Notes: a model not told the origin generated them from the letters alone. Counted from the first letter of the stretch, positions 1 through 7,664 are shown. The stretch is DNA of 41,036 bases from Bacteroides pyogenes DSM 20611 = JCM 6294 (GCF_000428105.1 NZ_ATZH01000039.1:1-41036), one strand, 5' to 3'. Made by a program: numbers and translations.

Positions 1-1
1 A

Positions 2-103
2 AAACATAAAGCATCTGTAATCAATGCGGTAAGAGCCAAAATCATAGCAAGGTCTTTTGCTGTGATACGAAGGCAGACTCCATTTGTAACATTGGTAGCA
101 TAA
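2..103 (+). CDS. Transposase, C-terminal fragment (probably IS110-like), cut by window edge
   Basis: The reading frame is open from base 2 and stops at TAA 101-103, giving the last 33 residues of a basic protein. The piece contains INAVRAKIIARSFAVIRRQ. A run of this kind (INAxRxKLxxRxFAVI) is typical of the C-terminus of IS110/IS116/IS902-type transposases of Bacteroidetes, as far as I can judge from memory. IS110 enzymes are DEDD recombinases that move small circular elements; none of the catalytic residues lie in this fragment. A hairpin with a T-rich tail follows at 186-230. The family call is moderate and rests only on the tail. Confidence 0.5.
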   Translation, partial: KHKASVINAVRAKIIARSFAVIRRQTPFVTLVA

Positions 104-185
104 TAAAAGGGGCTTAACTTCGAAAAATTCTTAGGTTTAGGAAGTAGCTATACACTTCTGAAGAGTAGTTATGTCTATATAAGAA

Positions 186-230
186 CTTACCCAAGGATAC
201 GTTAATATTCGTAAACCTGGGTAAGATTTT
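186..230 (+). terminator. Hairpin with T-rich tail downstream of the transposase fragment
   Basis: CTTACCC at 186-192 pairs with GGGTAAG at 219-225. An inner TACG/CGTA pair and AGG/CCT with one bulged A extend the stem. It is followed by ATTTTAT. The shape suits a rho-independent terminator for plus-strand transcription leaving the insertion-sequence gene. Confidence 0.5.
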
Positions 231-364
231 ATAGATATTGTTTGGAGAGGACTTAGAATTCACCCTCTTCTATTTTTTATTATGCAGTTTTTGTCCGGCA
301 TAATTTCTCTGACGGCGGAATAAAACATGCTTTGTCGTTACAGGTATATGCCTGCCTTATAAAT

Positions 365-518
365 CATATATGTGCACTGCGGTGGGTATATATGCCTACC
401 ATGCTGAGCATATATATCCACCATGCTGGCCATATATACTCACCATAGCTGACTATATATACCCACCGTGATGACCATATATACCCACCGTGCCGAACAT
501 ATCTTCCCGCTGTGTTTT
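365..518. repeat. Tandem array A: seven degenerate units of 22 bp
   Basis: The stretch divides without gaps into 22-bp units starting at 365, 387, 409, 431, 453, 475 and 497. The shared core is ATATATACYCACCRTG; the outer units are more degenerate. The last unit overlaps the TAA stop (517-519, minus strand) of the WbqC-family gene. There are no unique spacers, so it is not a CRISPR. Related units occur at 20837-20924 and 40746-40789. Apart from this array and the upstream hairpin I see nothing else in 104-516. Confidence 0.8.
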
Positions 519-1152
519 ATCTGATGCTCTGCTGAAGCACCAGTAAACTTTCGGGGCCCATGTTGAAGAGCAGATCGATGATGCTGAGGTTGGGAAGGAA
601 TCCCAGCTTCGGTTCGAATACCTGGTAATAGGGGTGGGGGATGAATTCGGAATCTGTTGTCCGGAAGTCTTTCTTCGGATGGATCGCCTCCCTGAAGTCC
701 GCTTCTCCGGCTGTAAACTCCGTCTTGTATTCCGGTGTCCGCTCGATGCGGGGGTGAAGGTCAATCAGTTCGCAGACCAAGCGGCATATTTCTTCGTTGA
801 AATCGGCGAGAAATTCATATCGCTTCTCATAGAAAGGGCGGAAGTCGTCCTTGTAATATTCAAAGAAAGGCGTGCTGTTGTAAGCCGATTCGATAGCGTT
901 CCAGTGCAAATGCCGCCAATTGCCGTGGTCGGAAATACGGATGTCTTTCATCGGGCATTTCGCCTGAGCCGGTTTGACGGTGGGTATGGAGAGCGCCAGT
1001 TCGCCGTCCGGTGCGGCAATGGTACACCGGTTGCGGTACGTCTGCTTGGTGTAGTGATCGTGTTGCTCCACATAGATCCGGTCGTATATCAAGAACTTCG
1101 TGTAGTACTCTACGGGGGCAAGATAAGCGGAAGACAAATAGGCTGTTTTCAT
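517..1152 (-). CDS. WbqC-family protein
   Basis: A 211-residue protein of the WbqC-like family. The family is named after a gene in O-antigen clusters and its biochemical role is not established. Visible family features are the N-terminal YLAPVEYYTKF segment, the central NWRHLHWNAIESAYNSTPFF block, and the C-terminal NLSIIDLLFNMG block. I chose the ATG at 1152, giving MKTAYLSSAYLAP, over an in-frame ATG 13 codons upstream because the family motif begins there. No signal peptide is seen, so it is probably cytoplasmic. It is last in an operon-like run after dapB, lepB and the lepB paralogue. The gap to the lepB paralogue is about 100 bp from the chosen start. The stop codon runs into repeat array A. 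Confidence 0.85.
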   Translation of the reverse strand: MKTAYLSSAYLAPVEYYTKFLIYDRIYVEQHDHYTKQTYRNRCTIAAPDGELALSIPTVKPAQAKCPMKDIRISDHGNWRHLHWNAIESAYNSTPFFEYYKDDFRPFYEKRYEFLADFNEEICRLVCELIDLHPRIERTPEYKTEFTAGEADFREAIHPKKDFRTTDSEFIPHPYYQVFEPKLGFLPNLSIIDLLFNMGPESLLVLQQSIR

Positions 1153-1254
1153 AAAGTTAATGCTGGGAGGTGATTGACTGGTTATTATCACTATTGCTTC
1201 TAAATGATAGAATCTGTATTGTTATTCTATATTCATCGGCCGTTTAAGGCTGCT

Positions 1255-2217
1255 TCATCTGACCTTCCTAAGGAAGCGGTTCCAACGGTATCCGCTGAAT
1301 GCTCCGCTCTTTTGCTCTTTCGAGAACCAAATAAGCGAGGCTTTTCCGATCAGATGATCGTGCGGAACAAAGCCGAACAGTCTGGAGTCGGAGAGGTTGA
1401 AGCTGGCGTTGGACGCCATCCAGTAATAGTCTTTCGTAAAATAACAATGCTGCGTGGGTTTTCCGTCTATATACAGTGTGTCGTTCTTTATTTCAGCCTG
1501 CCTGCCTTCGTGCAGCACGAGCGTGTTGCGCAGCAGCGTGATGTTCCAAGGATAGACGCGAAGCACCTTTCCTTTACCCGGAATGATGAGCGGCTTCGGC
1601 GCTCCGGTATCTCCTTCCTGCAACCGAGATATCCACCGATTGGGTTTCGTCGCCTGTTCCAACAGGTAAAACTCGTATCGGCTGAAGCTGCGTACGTGCG
1701 TACTGTCGTTTCTGCCCATCACACCTTCGTTGGTGATGGAGAGCGAACGGAGCAGCAACTCGATATCTTTTTCTTTGGAAGCCGGATAGGCATACAGCTG
1801 TTTCTTGTCCGGATTGACTTCCGCTTCGGGTGAAACCACAGAGAAACAAGAGTCTATAAGCAGGGTGTCTCCGGGAGTTCCGATGCAGCGGCTGATGTAC
1901 ACGGCACGTCGGTCGATTGCCAATTTAGTGCCGGCTACCGGATTGTTGAACACCACAATCTCCTGCTTACCCACCGGACGTTCCAGCCATCGGTGGTAGG
2001 AGAATAGCGACATGAAAGGTACGCGCAGTCCGTAGCTCCACTTGTTTACCAGAATACGCTCCCCTTGAAAGAGGGAGTTCTCCATTCCCGAATACGGAAT
2101 AAGGCACGATGTGAAGGCAAAGCTTCGTATGAGAAACACCATGGCGATAATGGCCAGAAGCTTTACCCCCAGCCTTATCCATGTTTTTCTTTTCGAACCT
2201 TTGTTTTCTGCCGACAT
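1255..2217 (-). CDS. Signal peptidase I paralogue lacking the Ser/Lys dyad (predicted pseudoenzyme)
   Basis: A 320-residue S26-family protein with one N-terminal membrane segment (about residues 15-35). The fold markers remain: a P-x-x-x-M block at 41-45, RCIGTPGDTL at 110-119 and SDSRLFGFVPHDHLIGK near the C-terminus. In active signal peptidase I the serine sits directly before that Met, and the general-base lysine directly before RCxG. Here these positions are Gly44 (in PYSGMENSL) and Ser109 (in YISRCIG). The conserved GDNRxNSxDSR box is also eroded to SNASFNLSDSR. The reading frame is intact, so this is not simple decay. It lies 73 bp downstream of the canonical lepB, so a partner, scaffold or regulatory role is possible. 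Ser43, one residue off, could in principle substitute. Confidence 0.85.
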   Translation of the reverse strand: MSAENKGSKRKTWIRLGVKLLAIIAMVFLIRSFAFTSCLIPYSGMENSLFQGERILVNKWSYGLRVPFMSLFSYHRWLERPVGKQEIVVFNNPVAGTKLAIDRRAVYISRCIGTPGDTLLIDSCFSVVSPEAEVNPDKKQLYAYPASKEKDIELLLRSLSITNEGVMGRNDSTHVRSFSRYEFYLLEQATKPNRWISRLQEGDTGAPKPLIIPGKGKVLRVYPWNITLLRNTLVLHEGRQAEIKNDTLYIDGKPTQHCYFTKDYYWMASNASFNLSDSRLFGFVPHDHLIGKASLIWFSKEQKSGAFSGYRWNRFLRKVR

Positions 2218-2290
2218 CTGTTTCTATCTGTTCTCTTGTCTTATTCCGCAAGCTTATTCCCGAAAACGGAACCCGTTTGCTCCTTATTCT

Positions 2291-3772
2291 TTAATGTACC
2301 CATTTGAATAGCCGTTTCCATCGGATTCTGCCGTCGAACCAGCCGCGGTCTTTATCCAGCGAAAGCCATACGACGATGGGCTTTCCCACCACATGATCTT
2401 CGGGCACGAATCCCCAGTAGCGCGAGTCGAGCGAGTTGTCGCGGTTGTCTCCCATCATCCAGTAGTAATCCATTCGGAATGTATACGAATCGGTTTTCTC
2501 GCCGTTGATGTAGAAACCGTCGGCTTTCACTTCCAACTTGTTGCCTTCGTATGCCGTGATGCAACGCTCGTACATAGGGAGGTTGTCATCCGTCAGCGTA
2601 ATGGTGGCTCCCTTCGAAGGAATCCAGATGGGGCCGTAGTTGTTCCGTTCCCACCGGTTGTGCAGGTTGAGCGGATACACCTTCCGGTCGTAGCTATCCG
2701 TCTCCTTTACAATTTTGCCGACCAGCTTCTTGTTGCCTGCCAGCGTGTCGTACATCTTCTTCGTCAGCGGAAGCCGGTAGACGGGATTCAGCCTTCCCGA
2801 CGAGTCGCGGCTGTCGAGTCCCATCGCTATCAGTTCACCGTCCCATCCGCCGTTCTGTATCAATATCCGGTCGTCGTTGCTGATGCCCAAGTCGCGGAAC
2901 ATGTTTTCGGGAATGTAGGGGCCTGTGGTCTGTACGAAGTAGTTGAATTGCAAGTTTTCCGGATTCACGGTCGCCTTGCCGTTAATCATCACCTGTCCGT
3001 CTACAATCTCCAACGTGTCGCCCGGAAGCCCCACGCAACGTTTCACATAGTTTTCCCTACGGTCTACGGGGCGGTAAACCACCTTCCCGAAAGTTCGCGG
3101 ATTCGAATCGATGTATTTACGTCCGGCGGCATAGTACAGGTTGTAGACATCCCGTTGCCGGTTGCGTGTAAGGCTGTCCATCTCCACCTCCTTCGGATAG
3201 ATGCTTCGTCCCGCCTGATAAGCGATGGCGTAAATATCTTCCTGCTGATTGTTCAAGGCTACGGTATCGCCTGCAGGGAAGTTGAACACCACGATATCGT
3301 TCAGCTTCACCCTGCCGAACCCCGCCACGCGTTTGTACTTCCATTGCGGCCATTCGATGTACGATTTGGTGTTTACTATGGGTAGCGTGTGCTGAGCCAG
3401 AGGCATCGACAGGGGCGTATTAGGCACGCGCGGCCCGTAGCTCATTTTGCTCACATAGAGGAAGTCGCCTACGAGCAGCGATTTCTCCAGCGATGAAGAA
3501 GGAATCTGGTAATTCTGGAAAATATAGATGTTGACGAAGTAGACGGCCACCAGAGCGAATACGATGGCGTCTACCCAACTCATCACCGTGCGTACCGCCG
3601 CGTTCTTCGACTTGCGCCAGAACGACCAGGGGATTTTCTTCGTGATGTAAATATCGAAAATGAAAGGAACCACAATCAGTCCCCACCAACTGCGCACCCA
3701 AATAAGGAAAGCGAGGTAGATGGCGGTGACGATGGCGAATTTGATCCATTGCTTGCGTGTAGCTTGTATCAT
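2291..3772 (-). CDS. lepB: Signal peptidase I
   Basis: A 493-residue signal peptidase I that cleaves secretory signal peptides on the outer face of the inner membrane by a Ser/Lys dyad. The N-terminus has two or three hydrophobic segments (about residues 12-45 and 68-86). The catalytic serine is Ser94 in IPSSSLEKSL and the lysine is Lys244 in YVKRCVGLPGDTLEI. The GDNRDNSLDSRYWGFVPEDH box near the end is complete. The protein is longer than enterobacterial LepB (324 residues) because of inserts between the boxes, as usual in Bacteroidetes. It starts 16 bp after the dapB stop and is followed by the dyad-less paralogue, so the genes are probably co-transcribed. Confidence 0.93.
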   Translation of the reverse strand: MIQATRKQWIKFAIVTAIYLAFLIWVRSWWGLIVVPFIFDIYITKKIPWSFWRKSKNAAVRTVMSWVDAIVFALVAVYFVNIYIFQNYQIPSSSLEKSLLVGDFLYVSKMSYGPRVPNTPLSMPLAQHTLPIVNTKSYIEWPQWKYKRVAGFGRVKLNDIVVFNFPAGDTVALNNQQEDIYAIAYQAGRSIYPKEVEMDSLTRNRQRDVYNLYYAAGRKYIDSNPRTFGKVVYRPVDRRENYVKRCVGLPGDTLEIVDGQVMINGKATVNPENLQFNYFVQTTGPYIPENMFRDLGISNDDRILIQNGGWDGELIAMGLDSRDSSGRLNPVYRLPLTKKMYDTLAGNKKLVGKIVKETDSYDRKVYPLNLHNRWERNNYGPIWIPSKGATITLTDDNLPMYERCITAYEGNKLEVKADGFYINGEKTDSYTFRMDYYWMMGDNRDNSLDSRYWGFVPEDHVVGKPIVVWLSLDKDRGWFDGRIRWKRLFKWVH

Positions 3773-3788
3773 GGCTTTGTTGTTTTTT

Positions 3789-4520
3789 TTAAATGTTCTT
3801 CAGGAAAGGGAATAGGTCGCTCATGCCCAGCAGCCCTTCGTGGGTTGCCGTGTATTCGGCTGCCATTACGGCCCCGAGGGCGAAGCCGCCCCGGTTTTTG
3901 GCATCGTGGGTGATGGTGATGCTGTCTACATCCGACTCATAGCGTATGGAGTGTATGCCGAACACCTCACCCTCGCGGATGGAGTGAATGGGAAGCTCGT
4001 CGTCGGCGGAGGCTTCTTCCTTCACCCAGCGGTCTTTACGGTCGATGTTCTCGAGGATTCCCTCCGCCAGTGTGATGGCAGTGCCGCTCGGAGCGTCGAA
4101 CTTATGGACGTGGTGCGTCTCGGTCATACTCACGTCGTAGGCGGGAAAGCGGTTCATGATGCACGCCAGATACTTGTTCACCGCAGAGAATACGGCTACC
4201 CCGAGACTGAAGTTGGACGACCAGAACAAGGTTTTGCCTTCCGCCGAGCAAAGCCGCCTGACTTCTTCGCCGTGTTCCGCCATCCATCCGGTGCTTCCGG
4301 ATACCACCTTCACGCTGGCTTTGAAAGCTTTTATATAATTATGGTAAGCCACCTTAGGGTTTGTGAACTCGATTGCCACGTCGGCGTTTCTAAAGGCATC
4401 GGACTCGAAAGCTTCCTGATTATCGACGTCGATGACGCAGACTATCTCATGTCCGCGACCGACGGCGATCCGTTCGATCTCCTTGCCCATCTTTCCGTAA
4501 CCTATCAATGCTATTTTCAT
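3789..4520 (-). CDS. dapB: 4-hydroxy-tetrahydrodipicolinate reductase
   Basis: DapB reduces the dipicolinate precursor with NAD(P)H in the lysine and diaminopimelate pathway in the cytoplasm. The 243-residue protein has the nucleotide-binding GYGKMG at residues 7-12. The catalytic block is THHVHKFDAPSGTA, with His136-His137, Lys140 and the SGT substrate loop at 145-147. I chose the ATG at 4520, giving MKIALIGYGKMG. The longer frame from 4586 adds 22 residues and would start upstream of the -7 box TATCTTTG (4553-4560). It is the first gene of the minus-strand run dapB-lepB-lepB paralogue-WbqC family. Confidence 0.95.
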   Translation of the reverse strand: MKIALIGYGKMGKEIERIAVGRGHEIVCVIDVDNQEAFESDAFRNADVAIEFTNPKVAYHNYIKAFKASVKVVSGSTGWMAEHGEEVRRLCSAEGKTLFWSSNFSLGVAVFSAVNKYLACIMNRFPAYDVSMTETHHVHKFDAPSGTAITLAEGILENIDRKDRWVKEEASADDELPIHSIREGEVFGIHSIRYESDVDSITITHDAKNRGGFALGAVMAAEYTATHEGLLGMSDLFPFLKNI

Positions 4521-4552
4521 CGTTTGTTGACTTATATTCAAAATAATAGTCG

Positions 4553-4560
4553 CAAAGATA
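4553..4560 (-). promoter_or_regulatory. Bacteroides -7 box for dapB
   Basis: On the minus strand this reads TATCTTTG, a match to the Bacteroides -7 consensus TAnnTTTG, 32 bp before the dapB ATG. No clear TTTG -33 box is seen at the usual spacing. It lies only 10 bp from the opposing -7 box at 4571-4578. Confidence 0.65.
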
Positions 4561-4570
4561 AGATTTTTAT

Positions 4571-4578
4571 TACATTTG
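4571..4578 (+). promoter_or_regulatory. Bacteroides -7 box for the DUF2851 gene
   Basis: TACATTTG matches TAnnTTTG and lies 25 bp before the ATG at 4604. The polymerase footprint would overlap that of the divergent dapB promoter. Confidence 0.6.
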
Positions 4579-4603
4579 CCGCGCACATTAACGTCTTCTT
4601 AAC

Positions 4604-6034
4604 ATGGAACACCTTCTCCAATACGTATGGAAACACAAATTATTCCCTTTGCAGCCGTTGCAAACCACCGGTGGATTGCCGGTAGAAGTGATCGATCCCG
4701 GTTTACGCAACTCGAATGCAGGGCCTGACTTTTTCAATGCGAAGCTCAAGATAGACGGAACGCTCTGGGTGGGGAATGTCGAAGTGCATTCGCTTTCGTC
4801 CGACTGGTTCCGCCACGGGCACGACCGCGACCGGGCTTACGATTCCGTGATTCTGCACGTGGCGGGCAAAGTAGATACCGATATCGTGCGACCGGGCGGC
4901 GAACCACTTCCGCAGTTGCAACTAAACTGCCCGGATGCCGTGCGGACGCATTACGAAGAGTTGCGCAATGCCGACCGATACCCTTGTTGTACGGAAGTGA
5001 TCGGAGCGCTGCCGAAGGTTGCCGTACACTCGTGGCTGACTTCGTTGCAAACGGAAAGGCTGCAACAGAAAGCCCTGCAAATAGGAAAACGGCTGGAGCG
5101 ATGCGACCGGAATTGGGAAGACGCTTTCTTCGTTACCCTTGCCCGTAACTTCGGTTTCGGACTGAACGGAGACGCGTTCGAACGTTGGGCGGGAACGCTT
5201 CCGTTCCGCGCGGTCGACAAACATCGCGATGATTTGTTTCAGATCGAAGCTTTCTTTTTCGGGCAGGCGGGATTGCTCGACGAAACAGCTCCGCATGGGG
5301 ACGCTTCGAGTCGGGCGGCTACGCCGCAGGTACAGACGGCGCATCTTACCGCTTCCGGCACTGCCGATGCCTTGCGTGCCGAAGCGAAAGCCGACGGGCT
5401 TCCTCTTCATTCGCAGGCAACCTCGACTTTAGAAACCGTTCCGGCGGATTTGCCTGCTGATGAATATTACTTCCGCTTGCAGAAAGAGTACCGTTATCTC
5501 CGTCATAAATTCGGCTTTGACGCACAGATGCAAGCGTCCGACTGGCGGCTTCTCCGCCTTCGTCCCGGTAACTTTCCGCACATCCGTCTGGCGCAGTTGG
5601 CATGGCTCTACCGGTCGGGCAGCACGCTGTTCTCCCGCCTGATGGAGGGCGAAACACTCGAAACGGTGAGAGGAATGCTTGCCGCTCGCACGTCTGATTA
5701 CTGGACGGAGCATTACCTGTTTCACAAACCGTCGCCTCGCCGCGAGAAAACTTTAGGCGCAAAGTCCGTTGATTTGCTCATTATTAATACGGTGGTTCCT
5801 TTCTTGTATGCCTACGGGTTGCACAAGGCTGACGAGCGTATGTGCGACCGGGCTTTGCGTTTTCTCGATGAACTGAAGGCGGAAGACAACCACATTGTCC
5901 GTTCGTGGAGTGCTGCCGGACTGGCGGTTACATCGGCGGCGGACAGTCAGGCGCTGGTGCAACTCCGCACCGCTTACTGCGAGCAACGGAAGTGTTTGTA
6001 CTGCCGTTTCGGGTACGAATATATGCGACGTTGA
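4604..6034 (+). CDS. DUF2851-family protein
   Basis: A 476-residue member of the Bacteroidetes DUF2851 family, function unknown. It begins MEHLLQYVWKHKLFPLQPL, and the N-terminal domain carries NAGPDFFNAKL (about residues 38-48) and GNVEVHSLSSDW (57-68). This PD...ExH spacing loosely resembles a PD-(D/E)XK nuclease core, which is only an inference. The C-terminus ends in EQRKCLYCRFGYEYMRR with a CxxC pair. Between GLLDET and DEYYFRLQKEYR, roughly residues 229-284, is a low-complexity Ala/Thr/Ser-rich stretch that I do not recall in the family and may be an insertion. No signal peptide is seen. The gene is divergent from dapB and is followed after 46 bp by repeat array B. Confidence 0.8.
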   Translation: MEHLLQYVWKHKLFPLQPLQTTGGLPVEVIDPGLRNSNAGPDFFNAKLKIDGTLWVGNVEVHSLSSDWFRHGHDRDRAYDSVILHVAGKVDTDIVRPGGEPLPQLQLNCPDAVRTHYEELRNADRYPCCTEVIGALPKVAVHSWLTSLQTERLQQKALQIGKRLERCDRNWEDAFFVTLARNFGFGLNGDAFERWAGTLPFRAVDKHRDDLFQIEAFFFGQAGLLDETAPHGDASSRAATPQVQTAHLTASGTADALRAEAKADGLPLHSQATSTLETVPADLPADEYYFRLQKEYRYLRHKFGFDAQMQASDWRLLRLRPGNFPHIRLAQLAWLYRSGSTLFSRLMEGETLETVRGMLAARTSDYWTEHYLFHKPSPRREKTLGAKSVDLLIINTVVPFLYAYGLHKADERMCDRALRFLDELKAEDNHIVRSWSAAGLAVTSAADSQALVQLRTAYCEQRKCLYCRFGYEYMRR

Positions 6035-6080
6035 TCGTTAACCTGTTGTGCCCTGAAAGACCGGTAATTTTGCTCAAGAG

Positions 6081-6278
6081 GAGCAGAGCCTTTGTTTACA
6101 TCGTCCTGAGGCCCTGTTTTTATCATACAGTTTTTCTGTTCGCTTCCGATGGATTTGGCATTTGTTTGGAGCAGAGCTTCTGTTTGCACCGAACAGAGGC
6201 TCCGTTTGTTTGGAGCAGAGCCTCTGTTTCCGCCGGACAGAGCCTTTGTTTATGCCGGATGAAAATTCTGCTTACATG
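6081..6278. repeat. Tandem array B: nine degenerate units of 22 bp
   Basis: Units begin every 22 bp from 6081 to 6257 with no gaps. The best units (6169, 6191, 6213, 6235) share the pattern GAnCAGAGCCTCTGTTT. The units at 6125, 6147 and 6257 are strongly degenerate. The sequence differs from arrays A and D although the period is the same. In the rest of 6035-6525 I see only the promoter at 6484-6491. Confidence 0.75.
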
Positions 6279-6483
6279 TCAATTATGCGGCATAATGCTG
6301 AAATCCATCCCGGAGCCGGTATCCGGCAGAACTCTGGTTTAGCTCCTTATCCTTTGCACCGGGCAGCTTCCGGCCTTCGTTCCTGTGGCGTGGACGGATT
6401 CTGTTCGCTGCCTTTGCCCCTCCCTTTTCCCTTTCTGCAAAATAAAAAAACGGTTTCTTCTATCGGTATATCCAACTTCTGAT

Positions 6484-6491
6484 TATATTTG
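6484..6491 (+). promoter_or_regulatory. Bacteroides -7 box for the lipoprotein gene
   Basis: TATATTTG matches TAnnTTTG, 34 bp before the ATG at 6526. No good TTTG box is seen 19-21 bp upstream. Confidence 0.55.
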
Positions 6492-6525
6492 CAGTATAAA
6501 TTAAACCCTTAATACATATCCGGTT

Positions 6526-7086
6526 ATGACAGCAAAAAGGTTTATATTCGGTCTGTTGGCAGCCGTGTTGCTGACGGGCATATCGTTCATCTCCTGCGGC
6601 AACAGCTCGAAATCGCGGCCCAACAGTGAAGCGGTTGCGCAGGCGGGCGAAGACTTCCGCACGTTTCTGAACAAGTTTACCGCAAGCGCGGCTTTCCAAT
6701 ACACACGTGTGAAGTTTCCGTTGAGAACTCCCATTATACTGCTTTTGGACGATGGAGAAACGGAGAAGAAATTTCCGTTTACGAAAGAAAAATGGCCGCT
6801 GTTGGATGCCGAAACGCTGAAAGAGGAGCGTGTGGAGCAGGAAGAGGGCGGCGTATACGTCTCGAAGTTTATTGTGAATGAGCCGAAGCGGAAAGTGTTC
6901 GAGGCGGGATACGAAGAATCCGAGAACGATTTGCGGGTAGAGTTCGAACTGATGGCGGACGGGAAGTGGTATGTGGTAGACTGCTATACCGCCTGGTATG
7001 GGCACGACCTGCCTGTGGAGGAGCTGGAGGCAACCGTTCGCGAGGTGAAGGAGGAAAACGAGGCTTTCAAAGAGTTGCATCCGTAA
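6526..7086 (+). CDS. Small lipoprotein, DUF4348-like, function unknown
   Basis: A 186-residue protein with a lipoprotein signal peptide: Arg/Lys start, hydrophobic run, and FISC lipobox with Cys24. It should be anchored in the envelope. The mature part is mostly charged and includes RTPIILLLDDGETEKKFPFT, then a WYVVDCYTAWYG segment near the end. The overall look, a small Bacteroides lipoprotein with a KEKWPLLDAETL block, reminds me of DUF4348. That assignment is from memory and uncertain. The gene seems to be a single transcription unit with its own -7 box. The next gene starts 578 bp away. Confidence 0.7.
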   Translation: MTAKRFIFGLLAAVLLTGISFISCGNSSKSRPNSEAVAQAGEDFRTFLNKFTASAAFQYTRVKFPLRTPIILLLDDGETEKKFPFTKEKWPLLDAETLKEERVEQEEGGVYVSKFIVNEPKRKVFEAGYEESENDLRVEFELMADGKWYVVDCYTAWYGHDLPVEELEATVREVKEENEAFKELHP

Positions 7087-7373
7087 GCAATCTATGTTTC
7101 GTTTTTGTAGCTTATGGCTTGCAGGGTGATACCAGCTTGCTTTGCGTCCGCCGGTACTTTCTGCTTGGGTGGCATGCCTGTTGTTGCAGGCGGTTGCTGC
7201 CGACGTTGTGCCCTGTGAACAATCCGCGTTTAGTCCGCATAGCTCATTGCTGCGAGATACTTGCTGTTTTTATTGCAGTGGTAAGCAATCCGTCTCCGTG
7301 CTTGACTGTGCAACTTGCCGATTCCTGCTGACGCAAAGTTGCTTCTGTTACGATTCTGTGAGTAGACTCCGCT

Positions 7374-7505
7374 AACAGTGATTTGCCTTTTGATAAACAA
7401 CGATTTGCATTTTGGTAGAAAATAATTCGTTCCTTTCGAAACAGTGATTCGCCTTTTAACAAAGCGCCGGCGAAGGTTTCGAACCGAAGCATTCAGGGCG
7501 CCGGC
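7374..7505. repeat. Tandem array C: about six units of 22 bp
   Basis: Units start at 7374, 7396, 7418, 7440, 7462 and 7484. Units 1, 2 and 4 are clearly related (AACAGTGATTYGCCTTTT in 1 and 4). Unit 3 is weaker, and units 5-6 are only suggested by phase. The sequence from 7100 to 7373 may hold older decayed units, such as AAGCAATCCG versus GAACAATCCG, but I cannot establish that by eye. No gene is seen in 7087-7664. Confidence 0.65.
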
Positions 7506-7601
7506 TTCCGTACGGCATGAGGAGATAGCCGTGATTTTGCGGTGGAAATAACCGGAGTGTCTGCCGCTCTGAACCATAAGAGACGGTTTTCTGTACAATT
7601 T

Positions 7602-7631
7602 ATACCCCTTCTCCGTAAGGAAGAGGGGTAT
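7602..7631. promoter_or_regulatory. Inverted repeat overlapping the PL8 lyase promoter
   Basis: ATACCCCT at 7602-7609 pairs with AGGGGTAT at 7624-7631, with extra pairing inside (TCC/GGA) around one mismatch. Its right arm shares the TAT of the -7 box TATCTTTG (7629-7636). This position suits an operator, or a stem in the DNA at the promoter. No regulator is identified. Confidence 0.45.
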
Positions 7632-7636
7632 CTTTG
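7629..7636 (+). promoter_or_regulatory. Bacteroides -7 box for the PL8 lyase gene
   Basis: TATCTTTG matches TAnnTTTG and lies 28 bp before the ATG at 7665. It shows that the longer open frame from 7542 cannot be the real start. Confidence 0.65.
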
Positions 7637-7664
7637 TAGGTACGAAATAAAAAACGGATATTCC

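Noticed and set aside
365..518. CRISPR array
   Set aside because: Units are contiguous 22-mers with no unique spacers, and no cas genes are present.
2393..3385. 330-codon plus-strand frame opposite lepB
   Set aside because: Shadow of the lepB coding frame; no motif and no start signals.
5905..6342. 145-codon frame across the DUF2851 end and array B
   Set aside because: Most of it is a translation of the 22-bp repeat units; no -7 box or family resemblance.
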